From: Paenibacillus lignilyticus
Lineage (GTDB): Bacteria > Bacillota > Bacilli > Paenibacillales > Paenibacillaceae
Length of the DNA stretch: 64,000 bases
Reading direction: 5' to 3'
Assembly (NCBI RefSeq): GCF_017942085.1
Contig: NZ_JAGKSP010000001.1
Span: forward strand, 620,001-684,000
In this document: positions 35,413 to 44,160 of the stretch, in pieces
How the letters are laid out: every line of letters starts with the position of its first letter
Position numbering within the stretch: position 1 is the stretch's first letter
Program-made: the position numbers and the translations under genes
The notes under the pieces: generated by a model
The model's input: only the letters and a program-made list of their open reading frames with translations
Told to the model about the DNA's origin: nothing
Database searches by the model: none

Positions 35413-36347
35413 CGTTGGTTTCTCCTTTCCAGGAAGCGGACTATGAATACAAAGACAAAGGTCATGCTAAGCAGAATGAGCGCGAGCGACCACAAGACAT
35501 TGTTGTGCGTGGAGCCCATAACGGTGTTACCCATATCGAGTGTGATGACACTCGTCAGCGTCGAAGCTGATTCAAACAAGGAATGCGGGATATGAGGCGA
35601 GTTACCGATGACCATTTGTACAGCCAATGCTTCGCCAAAGGCCCGGGACATCCCCAGAACAACCCCCGTTAAGAGCGATGGCAGCGTGGTTGGCAGTACA
35701 ATGCGGTAAATCGTCTGCCAGCGTGTAGCACCAAGCGCGTAAGAAGCTTCCTTCAGCCCGCGAGGTAATGCAGCCAGCGCATCCGTGGCAATCGTCGTTA
35801 CAGTTGGCAAAATCATAAGCGAGAGCACGATGGATCCCGCCGCAATTCCGATACCTTGGCCCGGGAATAAAGCCCTTAGGGCCGGTACAACAATACTCAG
35901 TCCGACAAATCCGAATACAACAGATGGAATACCGGCTAGCAGCTCAATAACGGGCTGCAGCACCTTTTTGCCGACACCGGGCATAATTTGCGTCATAAAC
36001 ACGGCCGCGCAGATACCAAGCGGTGCCGCGAGCAACGCTGCAAGAAGCGAAGTACTGAATGATCCGAAGATGAATGGCAATGCGCCATAAAGCGGAATAT
36101 CACCTTCCGGATCCCATTTCAAGCCGCTTAGCAGCCCGCCGAGGCTCACGCCATCCATAATAAACGTAGTCAAACCGCGGGAAGAAACGAAATAGACAAT
36201 AGCTGCAATCGTGATCACGAGGACTAGAATACACAGCGTTGTATATACTTTACCTACCCATTCCTCCATGACGTGCGGTTTCACAATAGCTCTTGTTGAC
36301 TTCCCCGTTTGAATCCGTTTCTTATCTGTACGAGCGGGCTGCTCCAT
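35409..36347 (-). CDS. pstC: Phosphate ABC transporter permease PstC (copy 1)
   Basis: A 312-residue membrane permease. The ATG at 36347 is chosen after GAAGGAGAG. Conserved PstC segments are LLAGIPSVVFGFVGL, SLMILPTVTTIATDAL and the loop KEASYALGATRWQT. It pairs with PstA to form the channel. It follows pstS after a 95-base gap that holds a stem-loop. Confidence 0.95.
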   Translation of the reverse strand: MEQPARTDKKRIQTGKSTRAIVKPHVMEEWVGKVYTTLCILVLVITIAAIVYFVSSRGLTTFIMDGVSLGGLLSGLKWDPEGDIPLYGALPFIFGSFSTSLLAALLAAPLGICAAVFMTQIMPGVGKKVLQPVIELLAGIPSVVFGFVGLSIVVPALRALFPGQGIGIAAGSIVLSLMILPTVTTIATDALAALPRGLKEASYALGATRWQTIYRIVLPTTLPSLLTGVVLGMSRAFGEALAVQMVIGNSPHIPHSLFESASTLTSVITLDMGNTVMGSTHNNVLWSLALILLSMTFVFVFIVRFLERRNQR

Positions 36348-36386
36348 GAATGTTCTCTCCTTCAACTAGCATTCTCATGACAGGCA

Positions 36387-36415
36387 ATTAGAGGCGGAGT
36401 GTATCCACCTCTAAT
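36387..36415 (-). promoter_or_regulatory. Stem-loop between pstS and pstC (copy 1)
   Basis: ATTAGAGG..GGA pairs with TCC..CCTCTAAT; no T run follows. Probably an mRNA-stabilising or processing hairpin that favours pstS over the transporter genes. Confidence 0.6.
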
Positions 36416-36442
36416 GACTGTGCTATTTGTTTAGGGTTTTAC

Positions 36443-37381
36443 TTATTTCGTGATTTTGCCGTCAACATCGCGTTTTACTTCCATTTTGCTCATTGGGATG
36501 TAACCAAGTTCCACAACATCAGCGTTTTGAATCTCGTCGCTGGTCATGTAGTCCAGGAATGCTTTAGTTGCTGCATCCGGCTCGCCTTTTGTGTACATGT
36601 GCTCGTAAGCCCATACCGGATAAGTGCCTATTACAATGTTTGCTTCTGTAGCTTCTACGCCTTCATATTTCACTGTTTTTACAGTGTCGTCGATGTAGGA
36701 AAGGGCAAGGTAACCGATAGCGCCGGGTGTTTCGGCAACAAGCTTCTTAACGGTACCTGAGGAATCTTCTTGGATGGAGCCTTTAACGTCTTCGGATTTC
36801 GTACCCAGTGCGTATTTCTCAAATGTTTTACGAGTGCCTGAGCTGCCCGGACGGTTTACGATCGTTATTTTCTCATCTGCGCCGCCAACTTCTTTCCAGT
36901 TCGTCACTTTACCGGTGAAGATGTCTACAAGCTGTTGTTTTGTCAGGTTGTCTACCGCAATGTCTTTATTGACTACAGTTGCCATAGCGATAACCGCTAC
37001 TTGATGGTCAACCAATTCTTTTGCTTTATCCGCATCCGCATCCGTGAACTTCTCTTCCGCGAAAATATCGGAGTTACCGATTGTTGCTTGACCGCCGGAT
37101 ACTTGAGTCAAGCCTGTGCCGCTGCCGCCGCCTTGAACTTGAACCGTGATGCCCGAGTATTTCGCGTCTTCCATGAACTTCTTGGAAACTTGCTCAACAA
37201 GCGGTTGAAGAGCTGATGAACCTGTTGCCAGAATCGATCCGCTCAAAGCTTCACCGGCGCCTGCGTTATTCGTACCGCTATTTTGTGAGTTGGTGTTCGT
37301 GCTCTCTTCATTCTTCGAGCCGCAAGCCGCCAAACCGATCGTCAACATAAGTGCTACAACAATTAGTAATGCCTTTTTCAT
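36443..37381 (-). CDS. pstS: Phosphate-binding lipoprotein PstS (copy 1)
   Basis: A 312-residue phosphate-binding protein on the outer membrane face. The lipobox LAAC puts cysteine at about residue 20. Phosphate-binding loops are visible: ATGSSALQPLVEQV, QGGGSGTGLTQV, IGNSDIF and NRPGSSGTRKTFEKY. It is the first gene of the pstSCAB-phoU operon, divergent from a LysR regulator 186 bases away, with PhoP-like repeats between. Confidence 0.97.
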   Translation of the reverse strand: MKKALLIVVALMLTIGLAACGSKNEESTNTNSQNSGTNNAGAGEALSGSILATGSSALQPLVEQVSKKFMEDAKYSGITVQVQGGGSGTGLTQVSGGQATIGNSDIFAEEKFTDADADKAKELVDHQVAVIAMATVVNKDIAVDNLTKQQLVDIFTGKVTNWKEVGGADEKITIVNRPGSSGTRKTFEKYALGTKSEDVKGSIQEDSSGTVKKLVAETPGAIGYLALSYIDDTVKTVKYEGVEATEANIVIGTYPVWAYEHMYTKGEPDAATKAFLDYMTSDEIQNADVVELGYIPMSKMEVKRDVDGKITK

Positions 37382-37433
37382 TTCAGTTCGTTTCTCCTTC
37401 CGCTCCTGCGCGGTTATTTGTTTTACAAGACTT

Positions 37434-37487
37434 AGTATAGATGTCCCGTATTAATCTGATATTTTCGAAGTGTTAACGCAATGCAAA
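37434..37487 (-). promoter_or_regulatory. Candidate PhoP-type promoter of the first pst operon
   Basis: A -10-like TATACT (minus strand, 37434-37439), 9 bp, then plus-strand hexamers at 11-bp steps: TATTAA 37449, TATTTT 37460 (poor), TGTTAA 37471 and TGCAAA 37482. The layout equals that upstream of the second pst operon. Confidence 0.55.
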
Positions 37488-37567
37488 AACTACATAGAGG
37501 AATTGTATAAATACACTGCTTACTATAGAATTATTGAATACCAAATCGAAACTGGAGCGTTATTATT

Positions 37568-38488
37568 ATGAATATATTAAGATTGCAGATTTTGGTATTA
37601 ATCGAGCGGCTCCGCAAAGTGACTGCAGTCGCCGATGAGCTTGGCATGAAGCAGCCTACGGTGAGCTTTCATATGAAGAAACTCGAGGAAGAATGGGGAA
37701 TGCCGCTCTTCGAGATGAAAACAGGAAAGGTGATGCTTACGGAATCCGGCAAGCTGCTGTATCAGTATGCCGAAGGCATTGACCGCCTCTATCGCGAGGC
37801 TCAGGAGCGTTTCGCTTCTTACCGTCGGCAAGGGAAACATCAATTCGTCATCGGCTGTACAGACGCGGCTTCCTCCGTCCTATTTAGCGGGAATTGGTAT
37901 CGTCTCGCAGAAGAGGCTTCTACTTTACAAATCAACCTCATTACCGATCAAACCAACCGCCTGCTCGAGCAGCTTCATACAGGGAAACTTGACCTTATTG
38001 TGTTTGGGGATTCTCCGCTTTATGAACGGGAGCTGCAAGGCTGCCAATCGGAACTGCTGCTTGAGGACCGGCTCTCGCTGTTTACGACTAAATCCCATCC
38101 CCTGCTTGATGCACAACAGGGAGGCACCGCATCATCTTATTTGCTTCAAGGTCAGTCTTATGTAAAGCTTGCCGATCCATCCATTGAGGAAGCGGTTAGC
38201 AGCTGGTTCGCGAAGGAACAGCTCAAACTTAGCAGTCCGCTTTCGACGGATCGGATCGATTTGGCTTTGAATGCGGTCCGAGCCGGTTCTTTGCTGGCGC
38301 TGCTCCCCAGCTCCGCAGCTCTTCCATTGTCCGGAGGTATTCTTCGGCTCCCTCTTCCCGGCCAGCAGCAAAGCTGGAAGCTGGTTGCAGCCTGGCGCTC
38401 GGATTATTGGAATCCGGTACAGCAGCAGCGCATGGTCGCTTTGCTTAAAGAGCTCCCTAAACTGCAAAAAACAGCCGATTCGAAGTAA
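37568..38488 (+). CDS. LysR-family transcriptional regulator
   Basis: A 306-residue regulator with an N-terminal helix-turn-helix (VTAVADELGMKQPTVSFHMKKLEEEWG, about residues 17-41, quoted in part) and an effector-binding domain. ATG 37568 has GGAG about 10 bases upstream. It lies alone between the two pst operons, divergent from pstS copy 1. The ligand is unknown; control of phosphate genes is possible by position. Its last 14 bases and stop codon form part of the opposing phoU terminator. Confidence 0.9.
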   Translation: MNILRLQILVLIERLRKVTAVADELGMKQPTVSFHMKKLEEEWGMPLFEMKTGKVMLTESGKLLYQYAEGIDRLYREAQERFASYRRQGKHQFVIGCTDAASSVLFSGNWYRLAEEASTLQINLITDQTNRLLEQLHTGKLDLIVFGDSPLYERELQGCQSELLLEDRLSLFTTKSHPLLDAQQGGTASSYLLQGQSYVKLADPSIEEAVSSWFAKEQLKLSSPLSTDRIDLALNAVRAGSLLALLPSSAALPLSGGILRLPLPGQQQSWKLVAAWRSDYWNPVQQQRMVALLKELPKLQKTADSK

Positions 38489-38509
38489 AGTTTCGCTTCG
38501 AATCGGCTG
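38466..38509 (-). terminator. Terminator of the second pst operon, overlapping the LysR 3' end
   Basis: A perfect 14-bp stem (38472-38485 with 38496-38509), 10-base loop, then six T on the minus strand. The left arm encodes the final LysR codons. Confidence 0.9.
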
Positions 38510-38549
38510 CTTTGGGGTATGCTATTTAGAGTTATAAGTGCTGAGTGAA

Positions 38550-39215
38550 TCAGGAGTTAAGATCCGGTCTTGAACCTGTTACCAAGTACACGACCGATTC
38601 CCCAATGTTCGTTGCATGATCCGCGAAACGTTCGATGTAACGTCCGACGAAGCTAAGCAGGTTGGCTTGGGAGATCGTTTTCGGATTTTCCATCATGAGC
38701 GAGAACAGCTCGCGGATGATTTGCGAATAAAGCGCATCGACGAGATCATCGTCTTTAGCCATTTTGTAGGCCATGTTGACATTCTCTTGAACGAACGATT
38801 GTATCGCTTCATAAGTCATCATCTGCACGATCTGCGTCATTCGAGGCAAATCGATCAACGGTTTGATCAATACTTGCCCTTCCAGTCTCAGCACGACTTT
38901 TGCTACGTCTACTGCCAAATCGCCCATCCGCTCCAAGTCGGAGGCAATTCGGAAAGCGACCAGGATACGTCTTAAATCCTTAGCAACCGGCTGCTGGGTG
39001 GCAATCAGCATCGCGCCTAATTCCGAAATTTTTTCTTCGATTTTGTTGATCGATTTGTCATCTTGAATGATTTGCTTGGCTGCAGGCACATCGATCGTTT
39101 CCAATGCGTTCATCGCCTTCGCGATAACCGCCTCTACGCGTTGACCCATATCTACGATCAGCTCGTTCAATTCCTCGAGTCCATGATCAAATTCTTTGCG
39201 CTTCGTCATCATCAC
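38550..39215 (-). CDS. phoU: Phosphate signalling protein PhoU (copy 2)
   Basis: A 221-residue PhoU, clearly paralogous to copy 1: the blocks QPVAKDLRRILVAFRIASD, LERMGDLAVDVAKVVLRL and GRYIERFADHATNIGESVV are shared. It starts at GTG 39215 or the ATGs at 39212/39209, after GGGAGAG. It is the last gene of the second pst operon, 29 bases after pstB. Confidence 0.95.
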   Translation of the reverse strand: MMMTKRKEFDHGLEELNELIVDMGQRVEAVIAKAMNALETIDVPAAKQIIQDDKSINKIEEKISELGAMLIATQQPVAKDLRRILVAFRIASDLERMGDLAVDVAKVVLRLEGQVLIKPLIDLPRMTQIVQMMTYEAIQSFVQENVNMAYKMAKDDDLVDALYSQIIRELFSLMMENPKTISQANLLSFVGRYIERFADHATNIGESVVYLVTGSRPDLNS

Positions 39216-39244
39216 TTAAATGCTCTCCCTCTGTGGTTTAGGAA

Positions 39245-40015
39245 TTAGCCGAATCGGCCGCTAATATAGTCTTCCGTGCGTTGATCGCGTGGATTGGAAA
39301 ACAGTTTCTCCGTCTCCGAGAACTCCACTACTTCACCATTGAGGAAGAATACCGTCTGATTAGAAACACGTGCCGCTTGATGCATGTTGTGCGTGACCAT
39401 GACGATTGTATATTTATCTTTCAGCTCTTGTGCCAGTTCTTCGATCTTCAGTGTCGAGATCGGATCAAGTGCGGAAGTCGCTTCATCCATAAGCAGAATA
39501 TCAGGGTTAACGGCAATTGCACGCGCAATACAGAGACGCTGCTGTTGTCCGCCGGAGAGGCTAAGCGCCGAACGCTTCAGATAATCCTTGACTTCATCCC
39601 ACAATACTGCGGAACGAAGACTGGATTCCACGATTTCGTCGAGCTTCTGTTTGCTGCGAATGCCGTGCAAACGCGGGCCGTAGGCAACATTATCATAGAT
39701 GGATTTCGGGAATGGATTCGGCTGTTGGAATACCATGCCGACTTTCTTGCGCAGTGTTTCCACATCCACTTCTTTCGAATAGATGTCCGCACCGCCGATT
39801 GTGATCTTGCCTTCGATTCTTGTGCCTGGAATCATATCATTCATCCGGTTAAGCGTACGAAGCAGCGTCGATTTCCCGCAGCCCGAGGGCCCGATGAAAG
39901 CCGTGATCGCTTTCTCCGGAATATCCATCGTTACGTCCTTCAAGGCGTGGAATTGTCCATAATGTAAATTTAATTTATGAATATCTATCAAAGTCTGGGA
40001 AGCTGTTGATTGCAT
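39245..40015 (-). CDS. pstB: Phosphate ABC transporter ATPase PstB (copy 2)
   Basis: A 256-residue ATPase. Walker [16 protein letters not shown], signature [17 protein letters not shown], Walker [14 protein letters not shown] and switch [11 protein letters not shown]. It is about as close to copy 1 as typical pst paralogs. It follows the chemoreceptor gene after a 117-base gap. Confidence 0.97.
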   Translation of the reverse strand: MQSTASQTLIDIHKLNLHYGQFHALKDVTMDIPEKAITAFIGPSGCGKSTLLRTLNRMNDMIPGTRIEGKITIGGADIYSKEVDVETLRKKVGMVFQQPNPFPKSIYDNVAYGPRLHGIRSKQKLDEIVESSLRSAVLWDEVKDYLKRSALSLSGGQQQRLCIARAIAVNPDILLMDEATSALDPISTLKIEELAQELKDKYTIVMVTHNMHQAARVSNQTVFFLNGEVVEFSETEKLFSNPRDQRTEDYISGRFG

Positions 40016-40132
40016 GGCATATTCCTCCGTATTGGGTGGACTTCTTAACCGTCCGTTTCAGGCCTTCCTTGAACTAGGATAGCGTGAATTTGTTTATCGA
40101 ATATGTTCGTTTTGTAAACGCAGTATTAAAAT

Positions 40133-41296
40133 TCACTCTTTCACTTGCAAATCCTGGATCAAATGCTTCATTTGCTCCGTTACGCGCTGCGATTGCAAAT
40201 ACGCTTGGTTCGACAGCCTTCCGATCTCGCCGGAGCTGTCGCTGCTTCCTGCGGCTGCATGGAACAGCTGCTGGAATACGTCCGCCGCTTCTTTTATGTA
40301 TATTTGGCTCGTATCTGCTTCCGTCTTGCCCAAGCTAACCAGATGAACCGTTTCTTTGACCGCTTCCATAATGGAGCCAATCATGCGATTGATATCCTCT
40401 GCGGACTCCTTCGTCTGCGTAGCAAGCTTACGAACCTCATCGGCAACAACCGCGAATCCTCTGCCATGCTCGCCGGCACGAGCAGCTTCGATCGCTGCGT
40501 TAACCGCCAGCAAATTGCATTGATCCGCTAAGCCGCGAATCAGCTTCGACACCTTGTCAATCGATCCGGCACGATCCTGCAGATCGCTGATTTGGTTTTC
40601 CTGAACGTCCGTGCGTTTCGTCAGATTATGAAAGGCCATCGATACTTTATCGAGCTCGTTCTTGCCTTTGAGCGTCAATTCCAGCATTTCTCCGGACATC
40701 GATTCGCCTAACAGAGAAGCTTCCTGCACATGGACGATAGAACGATCGATTTCTTCGATCATCACTTCTGCACCGCGTATCATGTTCACTTGAGCTTTTA
40801 CGCTCCGCTGCTGGAGCAATCGGGACATTTTCAGTAAATCCGCCATGGTCAGCATGCCGATAAATCGATCATTCTCCGTAACAAGTACACAATCGTACAA
40901 CGTTTTCTCTTCACGTCCAAGCGCGCGGTCAAGCAGCTCCTGCATGGAAATCCCTTGATTCACGATAAGCGGCTGACGATCCATCAGCTTCGCAATCGAA
41001 CGGCCGTAATACAGCTCTCTGCCGAATCGATGCGTCTGAATGATCGTGAGTTTATTTCGCATAACAAGTCCAATCGGCCGGTCCATGTCATCGCAAACTA
41101 CGACACATTCATGATCCGGTGTTAACGCGAATTGCGAAATGACATCCTGGCAAGTATGAGATACGTTCACGATTGCTGCTTCCCTAATGAAAGCTGTCAA
41201 TAATGCATGATCTGAAGTCGTTACCTGTCCTTCTGCAGTCGGCATATTCATAAGCCGTTCTTCAGTTGTCAGCCGTTCCAATACAGCAATTGTCAT
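40133..41296 (-). CDS. Soluble CBS-domain methyl-accepting chemotaxis-type protein
   Basis: A 387-residue cytoplasmic receptor with no membrane helix. An N-terminal CBS-pair module spans about residues 45-170 ([21 protein letters not shown], trimmed; [11 protein letters not shown]). The chemoreceptor signalling tip follows at about 200-385: [20 protein letters not shown] and [13 protein letters not shown]. The ATG at 41296 follows AAAGGAG. It sits between pstA and pstB of a phosphate importer operon. It probably signals to CheA/CheW proteins encoded elsewhere; the stimulus (nucleotide or phosphate state) is inference. Confidence 0.88.
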   Translation of the reverse strand: MTIAVLERLTTEERLMNMPTAEGQVTTSDHALLTAFIREAAIVNVSHTCQDVISQFALTPDHECVVVCDDMDRPIGLVMRNKLTIIQTHRFGRELYYGRSIAKLMDRQPLIVNQGISMQELLDRALGREEKTLYDCVLVTENDRFIGMLTMADLLKMSRLLQQRSVKAQVNMIRGAEVMIEEIDRSIVHVQEASLLGESMSGEMLELTLKGKNELDKVSMAFHNLTKRTDVQENQISDLQDRAGSIDKVSKLIRGLADQCNLLAVNAAIEAARAGEHGRGFAVVADEVRKLATQTKESAEDINRMIGSIMEAVKETVHLVSLGKTEADTSQIYIKEAADVFQQLFHAAAGSSDSSGEIGRLSNQAYLQSQRVTEQMKHLIQDLQVKE

Positions 41297-41332
41297 GCAT
41301 ATCTCTCCTTTCAATTCGGCAAGCTTGCTGGT

Positions 41333-42232
41333 TTAACGTGTTCTGCGCGCATTCAGCCACAGCGGCAAACGGAAGACGATATTAATGAGCAGAACGACGA
41401 AGACAAGAACGGCAGCCGCTTTCTCCGCAATAAGCTGCGCATCAGGGACGATGGCTTCCGATTGTACATACCAAAGGTGAACCGCAAGCGTGGCACCCGG
41501 GGAAAACAGGCTAAAATCCCACATTTCGCCGGAGGAAGATACACCGGCAGTCAGGATGATAACGGCACTCTCTCCGAAGGCGCGGCCCGCGGTCAGACAG
41601 ATACCGGTAATAATCCCGTTCAATGCAACCGGAATAAGGACGCTGCGGATCGTTTGCAGATGCGTGCTTCCGAGCGCGAACGATGCATGCTTCATTTCCT
41701 TCGGTACCGCACGAATCGCTTCTTCCGTTACCCGGGTCAGCACCGGCAGGTTCAAGAAAGCCAAGCTGACGGCACCGCCAATGATCGTAAGCCCAATATC
41801 GAATGCTTCCACGAACAATGCGATACCGAACAGACCGAAAATAATCGAAGGCACGGAAGCGAGTCCTTCCACGCAAATCCGAATAAAGGCGATAAACTTC
41901 GTGGCAGGCGCGAACTCAGCCAAGTAAATACCGGCTGCCATCCCGAGCGGGATTGAAATCACAAGTGAAATCGCAAGCACATAGAACGAATTGAAGATTA
42001 ACGGCCCGATACCGCCGCCTTCGTCAATCTCACTCGGCAGCCCGTACAAGAAGCCCCAGTCGAGCTCCGGCAGCCCTTTCTGCAAGATTAGAAATAACAA
42101 TCCGCATATAAACAGAATGGTGCACATCCCGATAATCCACACCACTGAGGTAAATAGCCTGTTGCTCAGGTGATTGAATCCTTTGCCTGCCTCAAACGGA
42201 TTCGGAACCGATGTTCCTTTGCCATTACTCAT
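41333..42232 (-). CDS. pstA: Phosphate ABC transporter permease PstA (copy 2)
   Basis: A 299-residue permease. The ATG at 42232 starts 2 bases after the pstC stop; the longer frame from 42337 is a shadow of pstC. Family segments: SIPLGMAAGIYLAEFAP, GLASVPSIIFGLFGIA, LNLPVLTRVTEEAI and the loop KHASFALGSTHLQT. It is followed 36 bases later by the chemoreceptor gene. Confidence 0.95.
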   Translation of the reverse strand: MSNGKGTSVPNPFEAGKGFNHLSNRLFTSVVWIIGMCTILFICGLLFLILQKGLPELDWGFLYGLPSEIDEGGGIGPLIFNSFYVLAISLVISIPLGMAAGIYLAEFAPATKFIAFIRICVEGLASVPSIIFGLFGIALFVEAFDIGLTIIGGAVSLAFLNLPVLTRVTEEAIRAVPKEMKHASFALGSTHLQTIRSVLIPVALNGIITGICLTAGRAFGESAVIILTAGVSSSGEMWDFSLFSPGATLAVHLWYVQSEAIVPDAQLIAEKAAAVLVFVVLLINIVFRLPLWLNARRTR

Positions 42233-42234
42233 CG

Positions 42235-43182
42235 TTATGATTTCACTCCTCTGCCTTGGAATAGCCTTACGATTACGATCATGAGGAGCGAGATAATGAG
42301 CAGGATAAAGCCCATCATATATAGCGCGTAGTTCCATGCGGAATCAAACGGGACATTCGCGATTTGCATGACGATATTACTCGTCAATACAGCCGTCGGC
42401 TTGAACAGTGCATCCGCCAGCTGAGGGGTATTGCCGATAACCATAACGACGGCCATCGTTTCGCCGATCGCACGTGCCATGCCCAGAATGACGGCATACA
42501 GGATACCGCTTTTCGCGGCAGGGAGTACGACTCTGACAATCGTTTGGAACCTGGTGGAGCCTAGGGCATAGGAAGCATCCCGGAATTTCTTCGGAACCGC
42601 TACGATGGAATCGTCCGTGATCCGGCTGATGGTCGGCAACGTCATAATGGTGAGCACGATAGCTGCGGCCAGAATGCCATCGCCCATATTCGTTCCTGTT
42701 ACGGTACGAAGCATTGGAATGAGAACGGTCATACCCAGAAAACCATAAACGACAGAAGGAATACCGACGAGCAAATCAAGTACTGGACGCAGCATCGTCT
42801 TCAGCCATGCCGGCGTCATTTCGGATAAGAAAATTGCAATTATGACAGACAGCGGTACGGAAATCACCATTGTCAGCAGTGTTAAGGCGAACGTACCGAA
42901 AATAAAGATAAATGCGCCGTATTGATCATTCTCAGGTACCCATTCCGTAGAGAAGAAGAAATCTTTCACGGAAACCGTCTCGAACGTCAGTACGCCCGTG
43001 CGGCCCATCAGAAACAAAATCGAGAATAGAATGACACATACGAAGACAGCACTTGCGATACAGATGATGCGGAACGTACGGTTATAGAACGAAAGCCGTG
43101 CTTTGCGGCTGAATTTGCGACCCGATGAATGTTCAAGGCTACGTCCCAATTCGCTGGACACAGGGATGTCAATCATGCTCAT
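42235..43182 (-). CDS. pstC: Phosphate ABC transporter permease PstC (copy 2)
   Basis: A 315-residue permease. ATG 43182 follows AAAGGAGAG. Conserved PstC segments: LLVGIPSVVYGFLGM, LTIMTLPTISRITDDS and the loop RDASYALGSTRFQT. It has about six helices and is the partner of PstA copy 2. Confidence 0.95.
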   Translation of the reverse strand: MSMIDIPVSSELGRSLEHSSGRKFSRKARLSFYNRTFRIICIASAVFVCVILFSILFLMGRTGVLTFETVSVKDFFFSTEWVPENDQYGAFIFIFGTFALTLLTMVISVPLSVIIAIFLSEMTPAWLKTMLRPVLDLLVGIPSVVYGFLGMTVLIPMLRTVTGTNMGDGILAAAIVLTIMTLPTISRITDDSIVAVPKKFRDASYALGSTRFQTIVRVVLPAAKSGILYAVILGMARAIGETMAVVMVIGNTPQLADALFKPTAVLTSNIVMQIANVPFDSAWNYALYMMGFILLIISLLMIVIVRLFQGRGVKS

Positions 43183-43261
43183 GACGCTGCTCTCCTTTCA
43201 AGTGTTCAAAGTTAGAGCCGGCCTCGCAGTTGCTAATGCGATAAGCCGGCTCCGCTGCATC

Positions 43262-44119
43262 TTATTTCATGGCCGAGATCGGGATAAATTTAAGCTTCTT
43301 CAGCGATCCGGTTTGGAACTTTTTGCTTTGTACGTAGTCGATGAACGCTTTCGTTGCGCCGGTTGGCTGGCCTTTTGTCATGTAGTAGCCGTAGCCCCAC
43401 ACCTTGTAAGTACCGTTGATTACGTTAGCTTCTGTCGGTGCAACGTTGTTGATTTTCACTGCGGTCATTTTGCTTGTCACATACACAAGGTCGATATAAC
43501 CGATTGCGTTTGGCGTCGTTTCGATGGCAGTTTTCATATCGCCGCTCGATTTTACTTCTTTATAGTTGGAGCCTTTTGTCATGAAATCCGTACCATTGAG
43601 CGCCTTGATTTGGAAGTTGACGCGCGTACCGGAACCGAATGCGCGGTTGACCACGATAATGTCTTTATCCGCTCCGCCGACTTCTTTCCAGTTGGTGATT
43701 TTACCGGAGAAAATGCCTTGCAGCTGTGCAGTGGACAAGCTGCTTACGCCTACATTGCTGTTCGTGATTGCCGCGAAAGGAATAACAGCTACTTTATTGG
43801 CAACTTGACCTGTGAACGCTTTGAAACCAGGTACATCTTTCGTTGCATCCCAGTCTACCGCGCCGATGTCTGCAATGCCTTTACGTACCGATTGAGGACC
43901 CGTGATGGAACCTGCAGCCGATGCGGAAATTCTGACTTTCGGGTTGAGCTTCTTGAACTCGTTGGCTGCTTGCAGCGTCAGCGGCAGAAGCGCCGATGAA
44001 CCGTTGATAACGATACGGCCGCTCAATTTGCTGGATGCGCTCGCAACGGATACGGAACCGAATGCGACTGTAAGCGCGATAAGGGCGAAGCTTAAGCTTT
44101 TAAACCATTTTGTTTTCAT
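43262..44119 (-). CDS. pstS: Phosphate-binding protein PstS without lipid anchor (copy 2)
   Basis: A 285-residue phosphate-binding protein. The ATG at 44119 follows GAGGAG. A signal peptide ends near SVASASS, with no lipobox cysteine, unlike copy 1. Binding loops: INGSSALLPLTLQA, SAAGSITGPQSV, IGAVDWD and NRAFGSGTRVNF. It may be released to the wall or medium and deliver phosphate loosely, or act in scavenging. It is the second gene of its operon. Confidence 0.9.
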   Translation of the reverse strand: MKTKWFKSLSFALIALTVAFGSVSVASASSKLSGRIVINGSSALLPLTLQAANEFKKLNPKVRISASAAGSITGPQSVRKGIADIGAVDWDATKDVPGFKAFTGQVANKVAVIPFAAITNSNVGVSSLSTAQLQGIFSGKITNWKEVGGADKDIIVVNRAFGSGTRVNFQIKALNGTDFMTKGSNYKEVKSSGDMKTAIETTPNAIGYIDLVYVTSKMTAVKINNVAPTEANVINGTYKVWGYGYYMTKGQPTGATKAFIDYVQSKKFQTGSLKKLKFIPISAMK

Positions 44120-44160
44120 CTGTGGAAGTTCTCCTCTCAATTTAGAACGCTAAGATTGAA

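Noticed and set aside
38550..40015. Second pstB/phoU as a simple duplication artefact
   Set aside because: The paralogs are clearly diverged in sequence, have a different operon context and a separate promoter and terminator.
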